DNA from: Nocardia transvalensis
GTDB lineage: Bacteria; Actinomycetota; Actinomycetes; Mycobacteriales; Mycobacteriaceae
Assembly: GCF_015477765.1 (NCBI RefSeq)
Contig: NZ_JADLQQ010000007.1
Location: 62,001 to 126,000 of the forward strand
DNA: 64,000 bases
Direction: 5' to 3'
The notes under the pieces are model-generated. The model ran no database searches and was not told where the DNA came from. It saw only the letters and a list, made by a program, of their open reading frames with translations. The first letter of the stretch is position 1. Each line of letters begins with the position of its first letter. A program made the translations under genes and the position numbers. Positions 16,030 through 24,691 of the stretch are shown here, piece by piece.

Positions 16030-17024
16030 CCGCCAATCTGGCCACCGGACTGGCCCGCTTCCTGCAGTCCGAACTCGGCGGCGACGTATCGGTGTCGAAT
16101 GTGCGGCAGCTCTCGGCAGGTGCGCGGCGGCGCAGCGTCGCCTTCGACGCACAGCGCGACGGTCACACCCGTCGGCTGGTCGCGACCATCGTGCCTCCCG
16201 CGATTCAGCGGCTCCCGGTCGACACCGAGGCCGAAGTGCGCGAAATGGCCCGCAAATCCGGTGTTCCGGTGCCCGCGGTGGTGGCCACGTGCACCGATTC
16301 GGGCCATGTCGGCGCGCCGTTCCTCGTCTCCGAACGCGTCGACGGAGAAACCGTGCCGCGCAAGGTATTACGTCTGGTCAACGCCGCAGGCATCGGTGAT
16401 CGCCTGGCCGTCCAGCTGGGTGAGGCGATGGGCCGGCTGCACGGCATCGACCCCGCCGCCGCACCGCCGCGGCTGCCCGGCTCGCGCGAGGACGACCCAG
16501 CCCGAACCGAATTGGCCGAGGCCGAAGCGGGCGTGCGGGAACTCCTCGGCGACCGGCCCGTTTTCGCGCTGGCACTGCGCTGGCTGCAGCGCCACATCCC
16601 GGACCCGCCGCCGCGAAAAGCGGTGCTGCACACGGATATGCGCAACGGCAACCTCATCGTCGACGGCGACGGCCTGCGGGCGGTCCTGGACTGGGAAGGG
16701 GCGCGGCGCTTCGGCGACCCGATGCGCGACGCCGCCTGGGCGGCGCTGCGGATGTGGCGCTTCCGCTCCGATGCCGCGGAGTTCGGTGGTTTCGGCGGCC
16801 GGGATCCGTTCGTGCACGGCTACGAGCAGGTCGGCGGCAGCTTCGACCCGGACCGGTTCCGCTGGTGGAAGGTGTTGTGCACGCTCGGCTGGGGTGTCGG
16901 GCTGGCCGGTCAGGCCGCGGCACATCTGGACGGCAGCGTACGCGATATCGTCATGGCCGCCAGCGGCCGCCGGGTCTCGGAGATCGAATGGGACCTGCTC
17001 ATGCAGACCCGGACCGGACGCTAG
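16026..17024 (+). CDS. APH-fold phosphotransferase family protein
   Basis: A 332-residue aminoglycoside-phosphotransferase-fold kinase of the ACAD10/ACAD11-linked group. The Brenner motif appears as 'VLHTDMRNGNLIVDGD' (HxDxxxxN) and the DFG-equivalent as 'AVLDWEGARRFGDPMRDAAW'. Such kinases in acyl-CoA dehydrogenase operons are thought to phosphorylate a hydroxyacyl-CoA intermediate (as for the mammalian ACAD10/11 kinase domain), not antibiotics. GTG 16026 overlaps the upstream stop. The acyl-CoA dehydrogenase follows after eight bases, so the three genes form an operon. Confidence 0.83.
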   Translation: MTANLATGLARFLQSELGGDVSVSNVRQLSAGARRRSVAFDAQRDGHTRRLVATIVPPAIQRLPVDTEAEVREMARKSGVPVPAVVATCTDSGHVGAPFLVSERVDGETVPRKVLRLVNAAGIGDRLAVQLGEAMGRLHGIDPAAAPPRLPGSREDDPARTELAEAEAGVRELLGDRPVFALALRWLQRHIPDPPPRKAVLHTDMRNGNLIVDGDGLRAVLDWEGARRFGDPMRDAAWAALRMWRFRSDAAEFGGFGGRDPFVHGYEQVGGSFDPDRFRWWKVLCTLGWGVGLAGQAAAHLDGSVRDIVMAASGRRVSEIEWDLLMQTRTGR

Positions 17025-17032
17025 GAGCAGCA

Positions 17033-18295
17033 GTGGATTTCGAGCTTCCCGCCGAGCTTATGGCCTATCTCGCCGAACTCGACGACTTCATCGAACGCGA
17101 GATCGTCCCGCTGGAACGGGCCGACGACAACATCCGCTTCTTCGACCATCGCCGCGAGGACGCCCGCACCGACTGGGAACGCGGCGGCCTGCCGACCAAG
17201 GAGTGGGAGGCACTGCTGGCCGAGGCCCGCCGCCGCGCCGACGCCGCCGGCCACTACCGCTACGCCTTTCCGGCCGCCTACGGGGGCCGCGACGGCACCA
17301 ACCTCGGTATGGCCGTCATCCGCGAACATCTCGCCCGGCGTGGCCTGGGCCTGCACTGCGATCTGCAGACCGAGCACGCGGTCGTCGCCAACAACGTCGG
17401 CCTGCTGCTGATGCTCGAATACGGTTCGGAGTGGCAGAAATCCGAGTGGGTCGAGGGGCTGGCCTCGGGCACCCGGTTTTTCGCCTTCGGCATCACCGAA
17501 CCCGAGCACGGCTCGGATGCCACCCATATGCAGACCACCGCCGTCCGCGACGGCGAGGACTGGGTGATCACCGGCGAGAAGACCTGGAACAGCGGCATCA
17601 ACATCGCCGACGCGGACCTGATCTTCGCACGCACCTCCGGTGAACCCGGCGACGCCACCGGCATCACGGCCTTCCTGGTGCCCACCGGCACACCGGGTTT
17701 CACCGTCGAGGAATACCTGTGGACGTTCAACATGCCCACCGACCACGGCCGCGTCGCGCTGCGCGAGGTGCGCGTGCCCGGCGAGGCGATGTTCGGGCCG
17801 GAGGGACGCGGCCTGGCGGTGGTCCAGCATTTCTTCAACGAGAACCGTATCCGCCAGGCCTCCTCCAGCCTCGGTGCGGCGCAATACTGTATCGATCAGT
17901 CGGTGGCATATGCCAAGCAGCGCAAGCCGTTCGGCACACCCTTGGCCGAGAATCAGGCCATCCAGTTCCCGCTGGTGGAACTGCACACCCAGTGCGAGAT
18001 GCTGCGTGCCCTGATCTACAAGACCGCCTGGACCATGGACCGCTACGGCACCTTCACCGCCTCCGAACAGGTGTCGATGTGCAACTACTGGGCCAACCGG
18101 TTGTGCTGCGAGGCCGCCGACCGCGCCATGCAGGTCCACGGCGGCCTCGGCTACTCCCGCCACAAACCCTTCGAGCACATCTACCGCCACCACCGCCGCT
18201 ACCGCATCACCGAGGGCTCGGAGGAGATCCAGATGCGCCGCGTCGCCGGATACCTGTTCGGCTTCATGAAATCTCGCACCCCGAAGGGCGTGTGA
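17033..18295 (+). CDS. Acyl-CoA dehydrogenase family protein
   Basis: A 420-residue FAD-dependent dehydrogenase of ACAD10/11 type. Domains in order: helical N-terminal (1-140), beta barrel ('FFAFGITEPEHGSDATHMQT', 'GEKTWNSGINIADADL') and C-terminal helical bundle ('RQASSSLGAAQYCIDQSVAYAK', 'QVHGGLGYSRHKPFEHIYRHHRRYRI', 'TEGSEEIQMRRVAGYLFG'). Start GTG 17033 has AGGAG at 17023-17027. With the upstream kinase it probably degrades 4-hydroxy- or similar hydroxyacyl-CoAs through phosphorylation and elimination. That pathway is inferred from the mammalian fusion proteins; no substrate can be read. Confidence 0.88.
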   Translation: MDFELPAELMAYLAELDDFIEREIVPLERADDNIRFFDHRREDARTDWERGGLPTKEWEALLAEARRRADAAGHYRYAFPAAYGGRDGTNLGMAVIREHLARRGLGLHCDLQTEHAVVANNVGLLLMLEYGSEWQKSEWVEGLASGTRFFAFGITEPEHGSDATHMQTTAVRDGEDWVITGEKTWNSGINIADADLIFARTSGEPGDATGITAFLVPTGTPGFTVEEYLWTFNMPTDHGRVALREVRVPGEAMFGPEGRGLAVVQHFFNENRIRQASSSLGAAQYCIDQSVAYAKQRKPFGTPLAENQAIQFPLVELHTQCEMLRALIYKTAWTMDRYGTFTASEQVSMCNYWANRLCCEAADRAMQVHGGLGYSRHKPFEHIYRHHRRYRITEGSEEIQMRRVAGYLFGFMKSRTPKGV

Positions 18296-18313
18296 CTCGG
18301 CGTCCGAACGAAC

Positions 18314-18976
18314 TCAGCGGCGCAATACTCTGCGGGCCAGCCAGTTGCCCGCGAACTGCACGCCCTGCACGCCCGCGATGATGATCAACGTAGCCACCAG
18401 CGTGACCTGCCAGTCGAAGCGCTGATAGCCGTAGACCAGGGCGAAATCGCCCAGGCCGCCGCCACCGACCGTGCCCGCCATGGCGGACATGTCCACGATG
18501 GCGATCACCACGAACGTGTAGCCCAGGATCAGCGGGCCCAGCGCCTCCGGGATGAGCAGGGTGAGGATGATCCGCAGCGGCCCCGCGCCCATCGACCGGG
18601 CCGCCTCGATGACGCCCGGGTCGACGGTGACGAGATTCTGCTCCACGATGCGCGCGATGCCGAACGAGGCCGCCACGATCATGACGAACGCCGCCGCGTC
18701 GGTGCCGATCGTGGTGCCAACCACCTGTAGCGTCACCGGGCCCAGCGCCGCCAGCAGGATGATGAACGGAATCGGCCGCACCACATTGACCAGCACATTG
18801 AGCAGCAGGTGCACCGGCGCGTTCGCCAGCAGCCCGCCCTTGCGGGTGGTGTAGAGCGCGGTGCCCAGGATCAGTCCGAACAGCCCGCCCACCGCGAAGG
18901 TGATGAGCACGAGATACAAAGTCGTGCCGATCGATTCGCTCAGGATCGGCCGCAGTTGGTCCCAATTCGTATGCAT
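18314..18976 (-). CDS. metI: Methionine ABC importer permease MetI
   Basis: A 220-residue permease with five helices. The EAA loop reads 'GVIEAARSMGAGPLRIILTLLIPEALGPL', and 'MAGTVGGGGLGDFALVYGYQRFDW' is the MetI/MetP C-terminal signature. It starts ten bases after metN and is the last gene of the leftward metQ-metN-metI operon. MetI forms the membrane channel of the MetNIQ complex importing D- and L-methionine. Confidence 0.93.
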   Translation of the reverse strand: MHTNWDQLRPILSESIGTTLYLVLITFAVGGLFGLILGTALYTTRKGGLLANAPVHLLLNVLVNVVRPIPFIILLAALGPVTLQVVGTTIGTDAAAFVMIVAASFGIARIVEQNLVTVDPGVIEAARSMGAGPLRIILTLLIPEALGPLILGYTFVVIAIVDMSAMAGTVGGGGLGDFALVYGYQRFDWQVTLVATLIIIAGVQGVQFAGNWLARRVLRR

Positions 18977-18986
18977 CCCGGCCCCT

Positions 18987-20003
18987 TCACCCGTGCGTCA
19001 GTTCGTCGATCACCTTGTCCACCGCGTCCTCGGGTCCGTCCAGGGCGAGGGTGAGGCTGCCGAACGTCTTGTCCTGCAAGGCACTCACTCCGCCGTAGAC
19101 GACCTCGAACCGCACCCCGGCATGGGCGGCGGTGGTCAGCGCCGCACCGATCCCGCGGCCCTCGCCGACGTCGACGGTGACCAGCCGGCCCGCGTGCAGC
19201 CGCGCGAGGCGGTCCCGCTCCTCGTCGCTGGGCCGGTTGTGCAGCACGGTATCGACGAAGGATCGGGTCGGCGTGGCCTGCGGCGTCGCGAAAACCTCGA
19301 AGGTACTGGCCAATTCGACGATCCGCCCCTGGGCGAGCACCGCGACCCGATCGGCGACCGCGCGAATGACATCCATCTCGTGCGTGATCACCACGATCGT
19401 CACCCCGAGTTCGGCATTGACCTTCTTCAGCAGCCGCAGCACCTCCTGCGTGGTCTCCGGGTCCAGCGCCGAGGTCGCCTCGTCGGCCAGCAGCAGCGAC
19501 GGCGAGGTCGCCAGTGCCCGGGCGATGCCCACCCGCTGCTTCTGCCCGCCCGACAGCTGATCCGGATACCGGCGCGCCTTATCCGACAGGCCCACGAATT
19601 CCAGCAATTCGGCAACCCTGGCCTTGCGTTTCGGGCGCGGCCAGCGCGCCACCTTCAGCGGGTACTCGACGTTCCCGGCCACGGTGCGCGAACGGAACAG
19701 ATTGAACTGCTGGAACACCATGCCGATATCGCGGCGCAACCGGCGCACTCGCGTCTCGGGCACGCCCGTGATGGGTTCACCGCCGATCAGGACGCTGCCC
19801 GAGCTGGGCTTCTCCAGACCGTTGATCAACCGCACCAGCGTGCTCTTCCCCGCGCCGGAATAGCCGATGATGCCGAAGATCTCACCGCGCTCGATGCGCA
19901 GATCGATGGCGTCCAGCGCGACGGTCGAGGACTTACCCGACGCGAAGGTTTTGGTGACGGAACGGAATTCGACCGCGGGCACCGCGGCGGCCGCCTCGCT
20001 CAC
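18987..20003 (-). CDS. metN: Methionine ABC importer ATP-binding protein MetN
   Basis: A 338-residue ATPase. Walker A 'GIIGYSGAGKSTLVRLI', signature 'QLSGGQKQRVGIARALA', Walker B 'LLLADEATSALDPETT' and 'VVITHEMDVIRAVADRVAVL' are present. Residues about 255-338 form the NIL domain that senses intracellular methionine ('FEVVYGGVSALQDKTFGSLTLAL'), so transport is probably trans-inhibited. The start is GTG 20003, overlapping the metQ stop (GTGA). Confidence 0.94.
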   Translation of the reverse strand: MSEAAAAVPAVEFRSVTKTFASGKSSTVALDAIDLRIERGEIFGIIGYSGAGKSTLVRLINGLEKPSSGSVLIGGEPITGVPETRVRRLRRDIGMVFQQFNLFRSRTVAGNVEYPLKVARWPRPKRKARVAELLEFVGLSDKARRYPDQLSGGQKQRVGIARALATSPSLLLADEATSALDPETTQEVLRLLKKVNAELGVTIVVITHEMDVIRAVADRVAVLAQGRIVELASTFEVFATPQATPTRSFVDTVLHNRPSDEERDRLARLHAGRLVTVDVGEGRGIGAALTTAAHAGVRFEVVYGGVSALQDKTFGSLTLALDGPEDAVDKVIDELTHG

Positions 20004-20869
20004 TGGCCGCGCAGGTTCTGCTGCACCCGCTGCAGAATCTGCTCCAGCTCGGGTCCGCTGCGCTTCACCTCGACCGCGGTGCCCTTGTACACCTCGGTTT
20101 CCTTGGCCTGCACCGCCGGATCGTGCCAGATGTCGACCACTTGCAGATACAGCGGATTGTTCTTGTCCTCGGCCCGCGTCACCAGCGCGTTGATGTACGG
20201 CTCGGCGGCCGGATCGTTCGGATCATCCTTGTACAGAGCGGATTTCGGATCGATACCGGAACGCTCCAGGAAGGTGTTGTTGATGACCGCACCGTCGACC
20301 GAGTTCAGCGACAGCGGCGTCTGCGCCGCGTCGACCGTGGTCACCTCGACCTTGGAGGCGGCCTTGTCGACATCGGCGGGGGAGGGCTGACGCGGCGTGC
20401 CGACCAGCTTCACCAGCCCCGCGCCCTGCAGGACATTCAGCGCACGCGCCTGATTGGTGGGATCGTTCGGGATCGCGATCTTGCCGCCCTGCGGGATGTC
20501 GGCGACCGACTTGTGCTTCTTCGAGTACAGGCCCAGCGGGACGATGTAGGTCGCCCCGATCGGGGTGAGCGTGTCGTTGTTGCCGACGTTGTACTGACCG
20601 AGAAACTGCAGATGCTGGAACAGATTCACATCGATCTGCTTCTGTGCCAGCGCGAGGTTGGGTGCCTTGTAATCGGAGAAGTTGGTGACCTTCAGCGTGA
20701 TGCCCTGCTCCTTGGCCTTCTGCTCGAACACGTCCCACACCGGATCCCGGTCCGTGGTGCCGATCCGCACCACCCGACCCGATGCGGAGCCGTCATTGCC
20801 GCAGGCCGTGAGGGTGATGACCGCGGTTGCTACCAGGACCGGGATCGCCAGTGCCCGATGGAATTTCAC
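20000..20869 (-). CDS. metQ: Methionine-binding lipoprotein MetQ
   Basis: A 289-residue NLPA-family substrate-binding lipoprotein. GTG 20869 gives 'VKFHRALAIPVLVATAVITL' followed by lipobox L-T-A-C. Conserved family segments: 'QKQIDVNLFQHLQFL', 'GLYSKKHKSVADIPQGGKIAIPNDPTNQARAL', 'NNTFLERSGIDPKSALY'. It delivers methionine to MetNI and is coupled to metN by a 4-base overlap. The longer upstream reading frame has no signal peptide and is not used. Confidence 0.92.
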   Translation of the reverse strand: MKFHRALAIPVLVATAVITLTACGNDGSASGRVVRIGTTDRDPVWDVFEQKAKEQGITLKVTNFSDYKAPNLALAQKQIDVNLFQHLQFLGQYNVGNNDTLTPIGATYIVPLGLYSKKHKSVADIPQGGKIAIPNDPTNQARALNVLQGAGLVKLVGTPRQPSPADVDKAASKVEVTTVDAAQTPLSLNSVDGAVINNTFLERSGIDPKSALYKDDPNDPAAEPYINALVTRAEDKNNPLYLQVVDIWHDPAVQAKETEVYKGTAVEVKRSGPELEQILQRVQQNLRGQ

Positions 20870-20999
20870 TCGTGCTCCAAATACTTCGTGTGAACAGAAC
20901 CCGGCTATCCAAGCGGGCGCACCGGGCCGCGGACAAGGGTTCGGATTGCCCTGAGCGAAACCCTGGCAACCAGTGGTTCCGGCGTCTACTTTGCACGAA
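20870..20999. other. metQ / metQ2 divergent intergenic region with a GGCAACC element
   Basis: This 130-base gap separates two divergent methionine-binding lipoprotein genes. On the plus strand GGCAACC (20965-20971) follows 'GCCCTGAGCGAAACCC', which recalls the conserved core of SAM-binding riboswitches. AGGGTT/AACCCT and CTGG/CCAG can form small adjacent hairpins. The element lies only about 29 bases before the metQ2 ATG, and the upstream part of a SAM-I or SAM-IV aptamer is not clear. I therefore do not call a riboswitch, only a candidate. Confidence 0.3.
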
Positions 21000-21866
21000 A
21001 TGCGAAGGCTGCGCCGGTTTGCGGTGGTCCCCGTCCTGTTCGCTCTGGTCGCGGCCGTCGGCGCCTGTGGTGGACGCCACCATGGCGACGTGGTGCGCAT
21101 CGGTGTGAACGATCTCGCCCAACCGCACTGGCAGGTATTCGAGGACAAGGCCGCCGCGCAGGGCATCTCGGTGGAGTTCGTCAACTTCACCGACTACAAT
21201 CAGCCCAATCCCGCACTGGCGCAACGGCGTATCGATCTGAACAAGTTCCAGCACATCCGGTACCTGGCCAACTACAACGTTCGCAACAACGACACGCTGG
21301 TGCCGATCGGTGCGACCGAGATCTACCCGCTGACGCTGTATTCGAAGAAGCACAGGTCGGTGGCCGACATCCCGGCGGGCGGCCGGATCACCCTGAGCAA
21401 CAATCCCGCGAATCAGGTGCGGCCGCTGCTGGGGCTGGCGGCGGCCGGGCTGATCAGCCTGAAGGGCGGTCCGGGCTGGGATTCCGAGCTCGAGGATGTC
21501 GACACCGCGGCCTCGAAGGTGAAGTTGACGACCATCGATCCCACGCTGACCGCGCAGTCGCTGGACAGCGTCGATGCCGCCTTCGTCGACGACACCTTCG
21601 CCCGCCAGGCCGGGCTCACGCGGGAGCAGGTGATCTTCACCGACGACCCGCAGCGCCCGGAACTGAAGCAGTACATCAATATTTTCGCCGCCCGTGCCGC
21701 CGACAAGGACGATCCGACGCTGCGGCGGCTGGTGACGATCTATCACGACCCGGAGGTCGAGGCGGCCATTCGGGCCGAGGCCGGGTTCGACGGCATCTTC
21801 GAACACAACGATGCCGCCGACCTGCAGGCCACCCTGGCCGAACTCGAGGCGAAATTCCGCGAGTAG
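21000..21866 (+). CDS. Second NLPA/MetQ-family binding lipoprotein
   Basis: A 288-residue protein starting 'MRRLRRFAVVPVLFALVAAV' with lipobox V-G-A-C. The body tracks the leftward MetQ closely: 'QRRIDLNKFQHIRYLANYNVRNND', 'LYSKKHRSVADIPAGGRITLSNNP', 'DDTFARQAGLTREQ'. It is a paralogue of metQ, divergent from the metQNI operon and without its own permease, so it probably shares MetNI. It may prefer a different ligand (D-methionine, a sulfoxide or a small peptide), which is inference. GTG 20973 is an alternative start. Confidence 0.85.
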   Translation: MRRLRRFAVVPVLFALVAAVGACGGRHHGDVVRIGVNDLAQPHWQVFEDKAAAQGISVEFVNFTDYNQPNPALAQRRIDLNKFQHIRYLANYNVRNNDTLVPIGATEIYPLTLYSKKHRSVADIPAGGRITLSNNPANQVRPLLGLAAAGLISLKGGPGWDSELEDVDTAASKVKLTTIDPTLTAQSLDSVDAAFVDDTFARQAGLTREQVIFTDDPQRPELKQYINIFAARAADKDDPTLRRLVTIYHDPEVEAAIRAEAGFDGIFEHNDAADLQATLAELEAKFRE

Positions 21867-21872
21867 CGGGTG

Positions 21873-22685
21873 TCAGACCTTGACGACGATCGTGTTGAGG
21901 ATCTTGTCGGCGAAGGTCTGGCGCTTGTCGTCCCACAGCGGCCACAGCCAGCCGAGGTAGCACGGGACGGTGTCGAGGATGTGGCAGATCCGCCGCACCA
22001 GGGCCATGCCGAAGCCGAGGGGCTGACCGTCCGCCTCGCGGACCAGGCGGATGCCCACCACCTTCTTGCCCGGGGTCTGGCCGGTGCGACCCTCCAGGAA
22101 CAGCAGATACAGCCCGCCCACGAGGGCGATCAGTCCGCCGACGGCGATCAGGGCGACACCCACTCCCGACAGGCCACCGGAACAGGTCTGGCTGTAGCTG
22201 TAGGGGCCCTCGTCCGCGGTGCAGGTCACCGAGGTGGAGCCGACCGCGATCCCGATGGAGTAGAAGATGGCCGCGGGAACGCCCACGATCAAGGCGTCCA
22301 CCACCGCGCCACCGACCCGGGCGGGCCAGCTCGCATACGGCGGGCCGTATCCGTACGGCTGATAACCGGGCCCGGCCGGATAGCCGTACCCCGCACCGGG
22401 CGGCGGAGCGCCGTAACCGGGCTGCGGCGCACCGTATCCCGGCGGCGGGGCACCGAAACCGGGTTGGCCCGGCCCATATCCCGGCGGAGTGCCGTATCCG
22501 GGTTGGCCCGCACCGTAATTGGGCGCGGTGCCGTAAACGGGTTGGCCTGCACCGTATCCCGGCGGTGTGCCGTATCCGGGTGGGCCCGCGGCATCGCCTG
22601 GCATGCCGTGCCCGGGCGGGGGATACCCGTGGCCGGGCTGGCCCGGCTGCTGCGGGAACGGTTGCTGGGCGTGCGGGTCGGTCAT
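21873..22685 (-). CDS. RDD-family membrane protein with Pro/Gly/Tyr-rich N terminus
   Basis: A 270-residue protein. Residues 1-120 are a low-complexity Pro-Gly-Tyr-Gln region with a 13-residue tandem repeat (residues 38-90). Residues about 125-270 are an RDD domain: 'ASWPARVGGAVVDALIVGVP' opens TM1 with the Arg-Asp pair, then two or three more helices ('VGGLIALVGGLYLLFLEG', 'GWLWPLWDDKRQTFADKILN'). RDD proteins are of uncertain function; some are linked to ion homeostasis. Pro-rich cytoplasmic tails of this kind are common on actinobacterial envelope proteins. It ends a few bases from the convergent metQ2 stop. Confidence 0.85.
   Translation of the reverse strand: MTDPHAQQPFPQQPGQPGHGYPPPGHGMPGDAAGPPGYGTPPGYGAGQPVYGTAPNYGAGQPGYGTPPGYGPGQPGFGAPPPGYGAPQPGYGAPPPGAGYGYPAGPGYQPYGYGPPYASWPARVGGAVVDALIVGVPAAIFYSIGIAVGSTSVTCTADEGPYSYSQTCSGGLSGVGVALIAVGGLIALVGGLYLLFLEGRTGQTPGKKVVGIRLVREADGQPLGFGMALVRRICHILDTVPCYLGWLWPLWDDKRQTFADKILNTIVVKV
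22416..22574 (-). repeat. 39-bp tandem repeats coding PGYG-type 13-mers
   Basis: Within the RDD gene three near-identical 13-residue units (pattern YGTxPxYGxGQPx, residues 38-76) and a fourth of 14 residues (77-90) follow one another. They explain the low-complexity N-terminal tail and are a likely site of length variation between strains. Confidence 0.7.
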
Positions 22686-22820
22686 GCGGTTCCTTCGGTT
22701 TCGACGAGATGTAACGCGTGAGCAGTATCGCCGAACCCCGCCGACCCCGCTGCCTATACCTACGCTCGGGACGACATCGCCTGCACGGGGGCTCGTTTCG
22801 CCCTCGCCTGCGCGAATCTG

Positions 22821-23357
22821 TCAGCGCCGCAACCGGCCCGTGCGGGCGAAGGTGCGCTTGGTGGCGGGGGACAGGCCGGGGGTGGCCTCGGCGGCGGTGA
22901 GGTCGGGCTGATCCGGGTTGGGGCGGACGAACAGCGTGACCGTGGTGCCGTCGGTGAACCCGTGCCGCGTCATCAGCGTCGCCGATGCCGTGTTACCGGC
23001 TTCGACGTCGGTGACAATGCGGCGGGCGCCGCGGGAGAACAGGGTCGAGCAGCAGATATCGACCAGCCTGCCCGCGATACCGCGGCCCTGCATGTACGGG
23101 GCCACCGCGATCCACTCCAGGTAGGCCCAGTCCTCGCGCAACTCGAACTCCATCGAGCCGAGCACAAAACCGACCACACGGTCCGAATCCAGCGCGACCC
23201 AGCACGACCCATCGGGATTGTCCAGATGTTCGACGATCGAGGTCAGTGACCAGGAGGTATAGGGTTTGGCGTCGGTGTCGAACACCTCGTCGCCGAGGTC
23301 GAGCACCTCGCGCAGGTGTCCGAGGCCCATGGGAACGATGGCTATGTCGGATTCCAT
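22821..23357 (-). CDS. GNAT-family N-acetyltransferase
   Basis: A 178-residue acetyltransferase. The acetyl-CoA-binding motif A is 'AVAPYMQGRGIAGRLVDICC' (QxxGxG/A), preceded by the strand 'WAYLEWIAV' and followed by 'NTASATLMTRHGFTDG', a RimI-like motif B. The acceptor is unknown. ATG 23357 begins 'MESDIAIVPMGLGHLR'; a GTG at 23378 would add seven residues. It is followed by Ku upstream on the same strand, 45 bases apart. Confidence 0.83.
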   Translation of the reverse strand: MESDIAIVPMGLGHLREVLDLGDEVFDTDAKPYTSWSLTSIVEHLDNPDGSCWVALDSDRVVGFVLGSMEFELREDWAYLEWIAVAPYMQGRGIAGRLVDICCSTLFSRGARRIVTDVEAGNTASATLMTRHGFTDGTTVTLFVRPNPDQPDLTAAEATPGLSPATKRTFARTGRLRR

Positions 23358-23402
23358 GGCCGACAGTTTGCCAGCCACCCGGCCCGGCCTCGGAAAACGG
23401 GG

Positions 23403-24320
23403 TCAGGCGCCTTTGCGGGCCGACTGCTTGCCGGCGGCCTTCTTGGTGGCTTTCTTCGCTGTCTTCTTGGCCGGTTGCTTCTTGGCGGTGGTCTTGGACG
23501 TGGTCTTGGCCTTGGGCTCGGCCTTGCCGGAGCCGCGGCGGCCGGTCGCCTCCAGGCTGCGCTGCAGGGCGGCCACCAGGTCCACGACCTCGGCATCCAT
23601 CTCCGCGGGCGCCGGTTCGGCGGGCCGGGTGACCTTACTGGATCCGGACTCGATGGCCTCGTCGATCATCTTCTTCAGTTCGATCTGGTAATCGTCGGTG
23701 AACAGGCCGGGATCGAACTCGTCGGACATGCTGTCGACCAGCGTCTCGGCCATCGACAGCTCCTGTTTGCGGGGTTCGGCGACGCCGTCGAGCGATTCGA
23801 AGTCCACCGCCCGCACCTCGTCGGGCCACAGCAGAGTCTGCAGCACCAGCACGCCGTCGCGCACCCGCAGCGCCCCCAGCCGCGTCTTCTGCCGCAGGGT
23901 GAAGTTCACCAGCGCGACGCGATCGGTCTGATCGAGCGTCTTGGCCAGCAGCACATAGGCTTTCGGCGTATTCGAGTCGGGCTCGAGGTAGTAGCTCTTG
24001 TCGAACAGGATCGGATCGATCTGCTCCGACGGAACGAACTGCAGCACCGGAATCTCGTGCTTCTCCGCCACCGGCAGCTTCGCGAAATCCTCGTCGGTGA
24101 GAATGACCCGATCGCCCTCCGGCGACTCGTAGGCCTTATCGATATCGGCGTACTGCACCGACTGCCCGCACACGGTGCACACCCGGTCGTACTTGATCCG
24201 CCCACCATCCTTGGCGTGGACCTGGTGAAACCGTATGTCATGGTCCTCTGTGGCGGTATAGACCTTGACCGGCACATTGACAAGCCCGAACGCGATGGAA
24301 CCTTTCCAGATCGATCGCAT
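23403..24320 (-). CDS. ku: Non-homologous end-joining protein Ku
   Basis: A 305-residue bacterial Ku starting 'MRSIWKGSIAFGLVNVPVKVY'. The Ku core beta-barrel spans to about residue 250 ('GGRIKYDRVCTVCG', 'DEFDPGLFTDDYQIELKKMIDEA'). The C-terminal 45 residues are Lys/Ala-rich (KKQPAKKTAKKATKKAAGK), as in mycobacterial Ku tails that bind DNA and stimulate LigD. Ku homodimers thread onto double-strand break ends and recruit LigD; no ligD is in this window. Confidence 0.94.
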   Translation of the reverse strand: MRSIWKGSIAFGLVNVPVKVYTATEDHDIRFHQVHAKDGGRIKYDRVCTVCGQSVQYADIDKAYESPEGDRVILTDEDFAKLPVAEKHEIPVLQFVPSEQIDPILFDKSYYLEPDSNTPKAYVLLAKTLDQTDRVALVNFTLRQKTRLGALRVRDGVLVLQTLLWPDEVRAVDFESLDGVAEPRKQELSMAETLVDSMSDEFDPGLFTDDYQIELKKMIDEAIESGSSKVTRPAEPAPAEMDAEVVDLVAALQRSLEATGRRGSGKAEPKAKTTSKTTAKKQPAKKTAKKATKKAAGKQSARKGA

Positions 24321-24613
24321 GGCTCGATCGTACTTTCGACGTGCACGATTTGTCCGGCGAACCGCTACGACCTGCGGATTCGTTGTTGTTGGAGCGTGTC
24401 GTCAGTTGTTGTTCGTTGTTGTTCGTGGACCTGTGACGGCCTGATACCGATCCCGTTTGCACACGTCGGTGTCGCTCCGAGGCACTCGATGGGTGGTGGT
24501 GGCTACGCCTGCAGAGCGGCTCTGGCCATCGGATCGCCGGACATCTGGCCCCTGCGCCGTCGCTCGGCACATGGTGTCGGGCTTGCCCCTGCCCCAACCA
24601 ATACGGGGTTCCG

Positions 24614-24691
24614 ATCGCATCTGTGACCCTCCGGTCGTGGCGGGCAGCATGCGGCCGAATCGGTCGCAGGTTCGATTCCTGGGCGGGGCAC
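24614..24691 (+). other. Degenerate tRNA-like sequence (possible integration scar)
   Basis: The 3' half looks like a tRNA: GGTCGCAGG, a T-loop TTCGATT within a 4-bp stem (CAGG/CCTG), then GCGGGGC plus A as an acceptor strand ending near 24690. An anticodon-like stem CGGCCG/CGGTCG has a loop of only three bases, and no GCCCCGC 5' acceptor strand lies at the right distance. It is not a functional tRNA. It marks the boundary between the compact core region and the sparse accessory region, as a decayed att site or tRNA pseudogene would. Confidence 0.4.

Noticed and set aside
22416..22574. A CRISPR-like or mobile repeat array
   Set aside because: The 39-bp units are in frame within the RDD gene and code a Pro/Gly/Tyr tail; there are no spacers.
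24614..24691. An intact tRNA gene
   Set aside because: The 3' half is tRNA-like but no matching 5' acceptor strand exists and the anticodon loop is too short.
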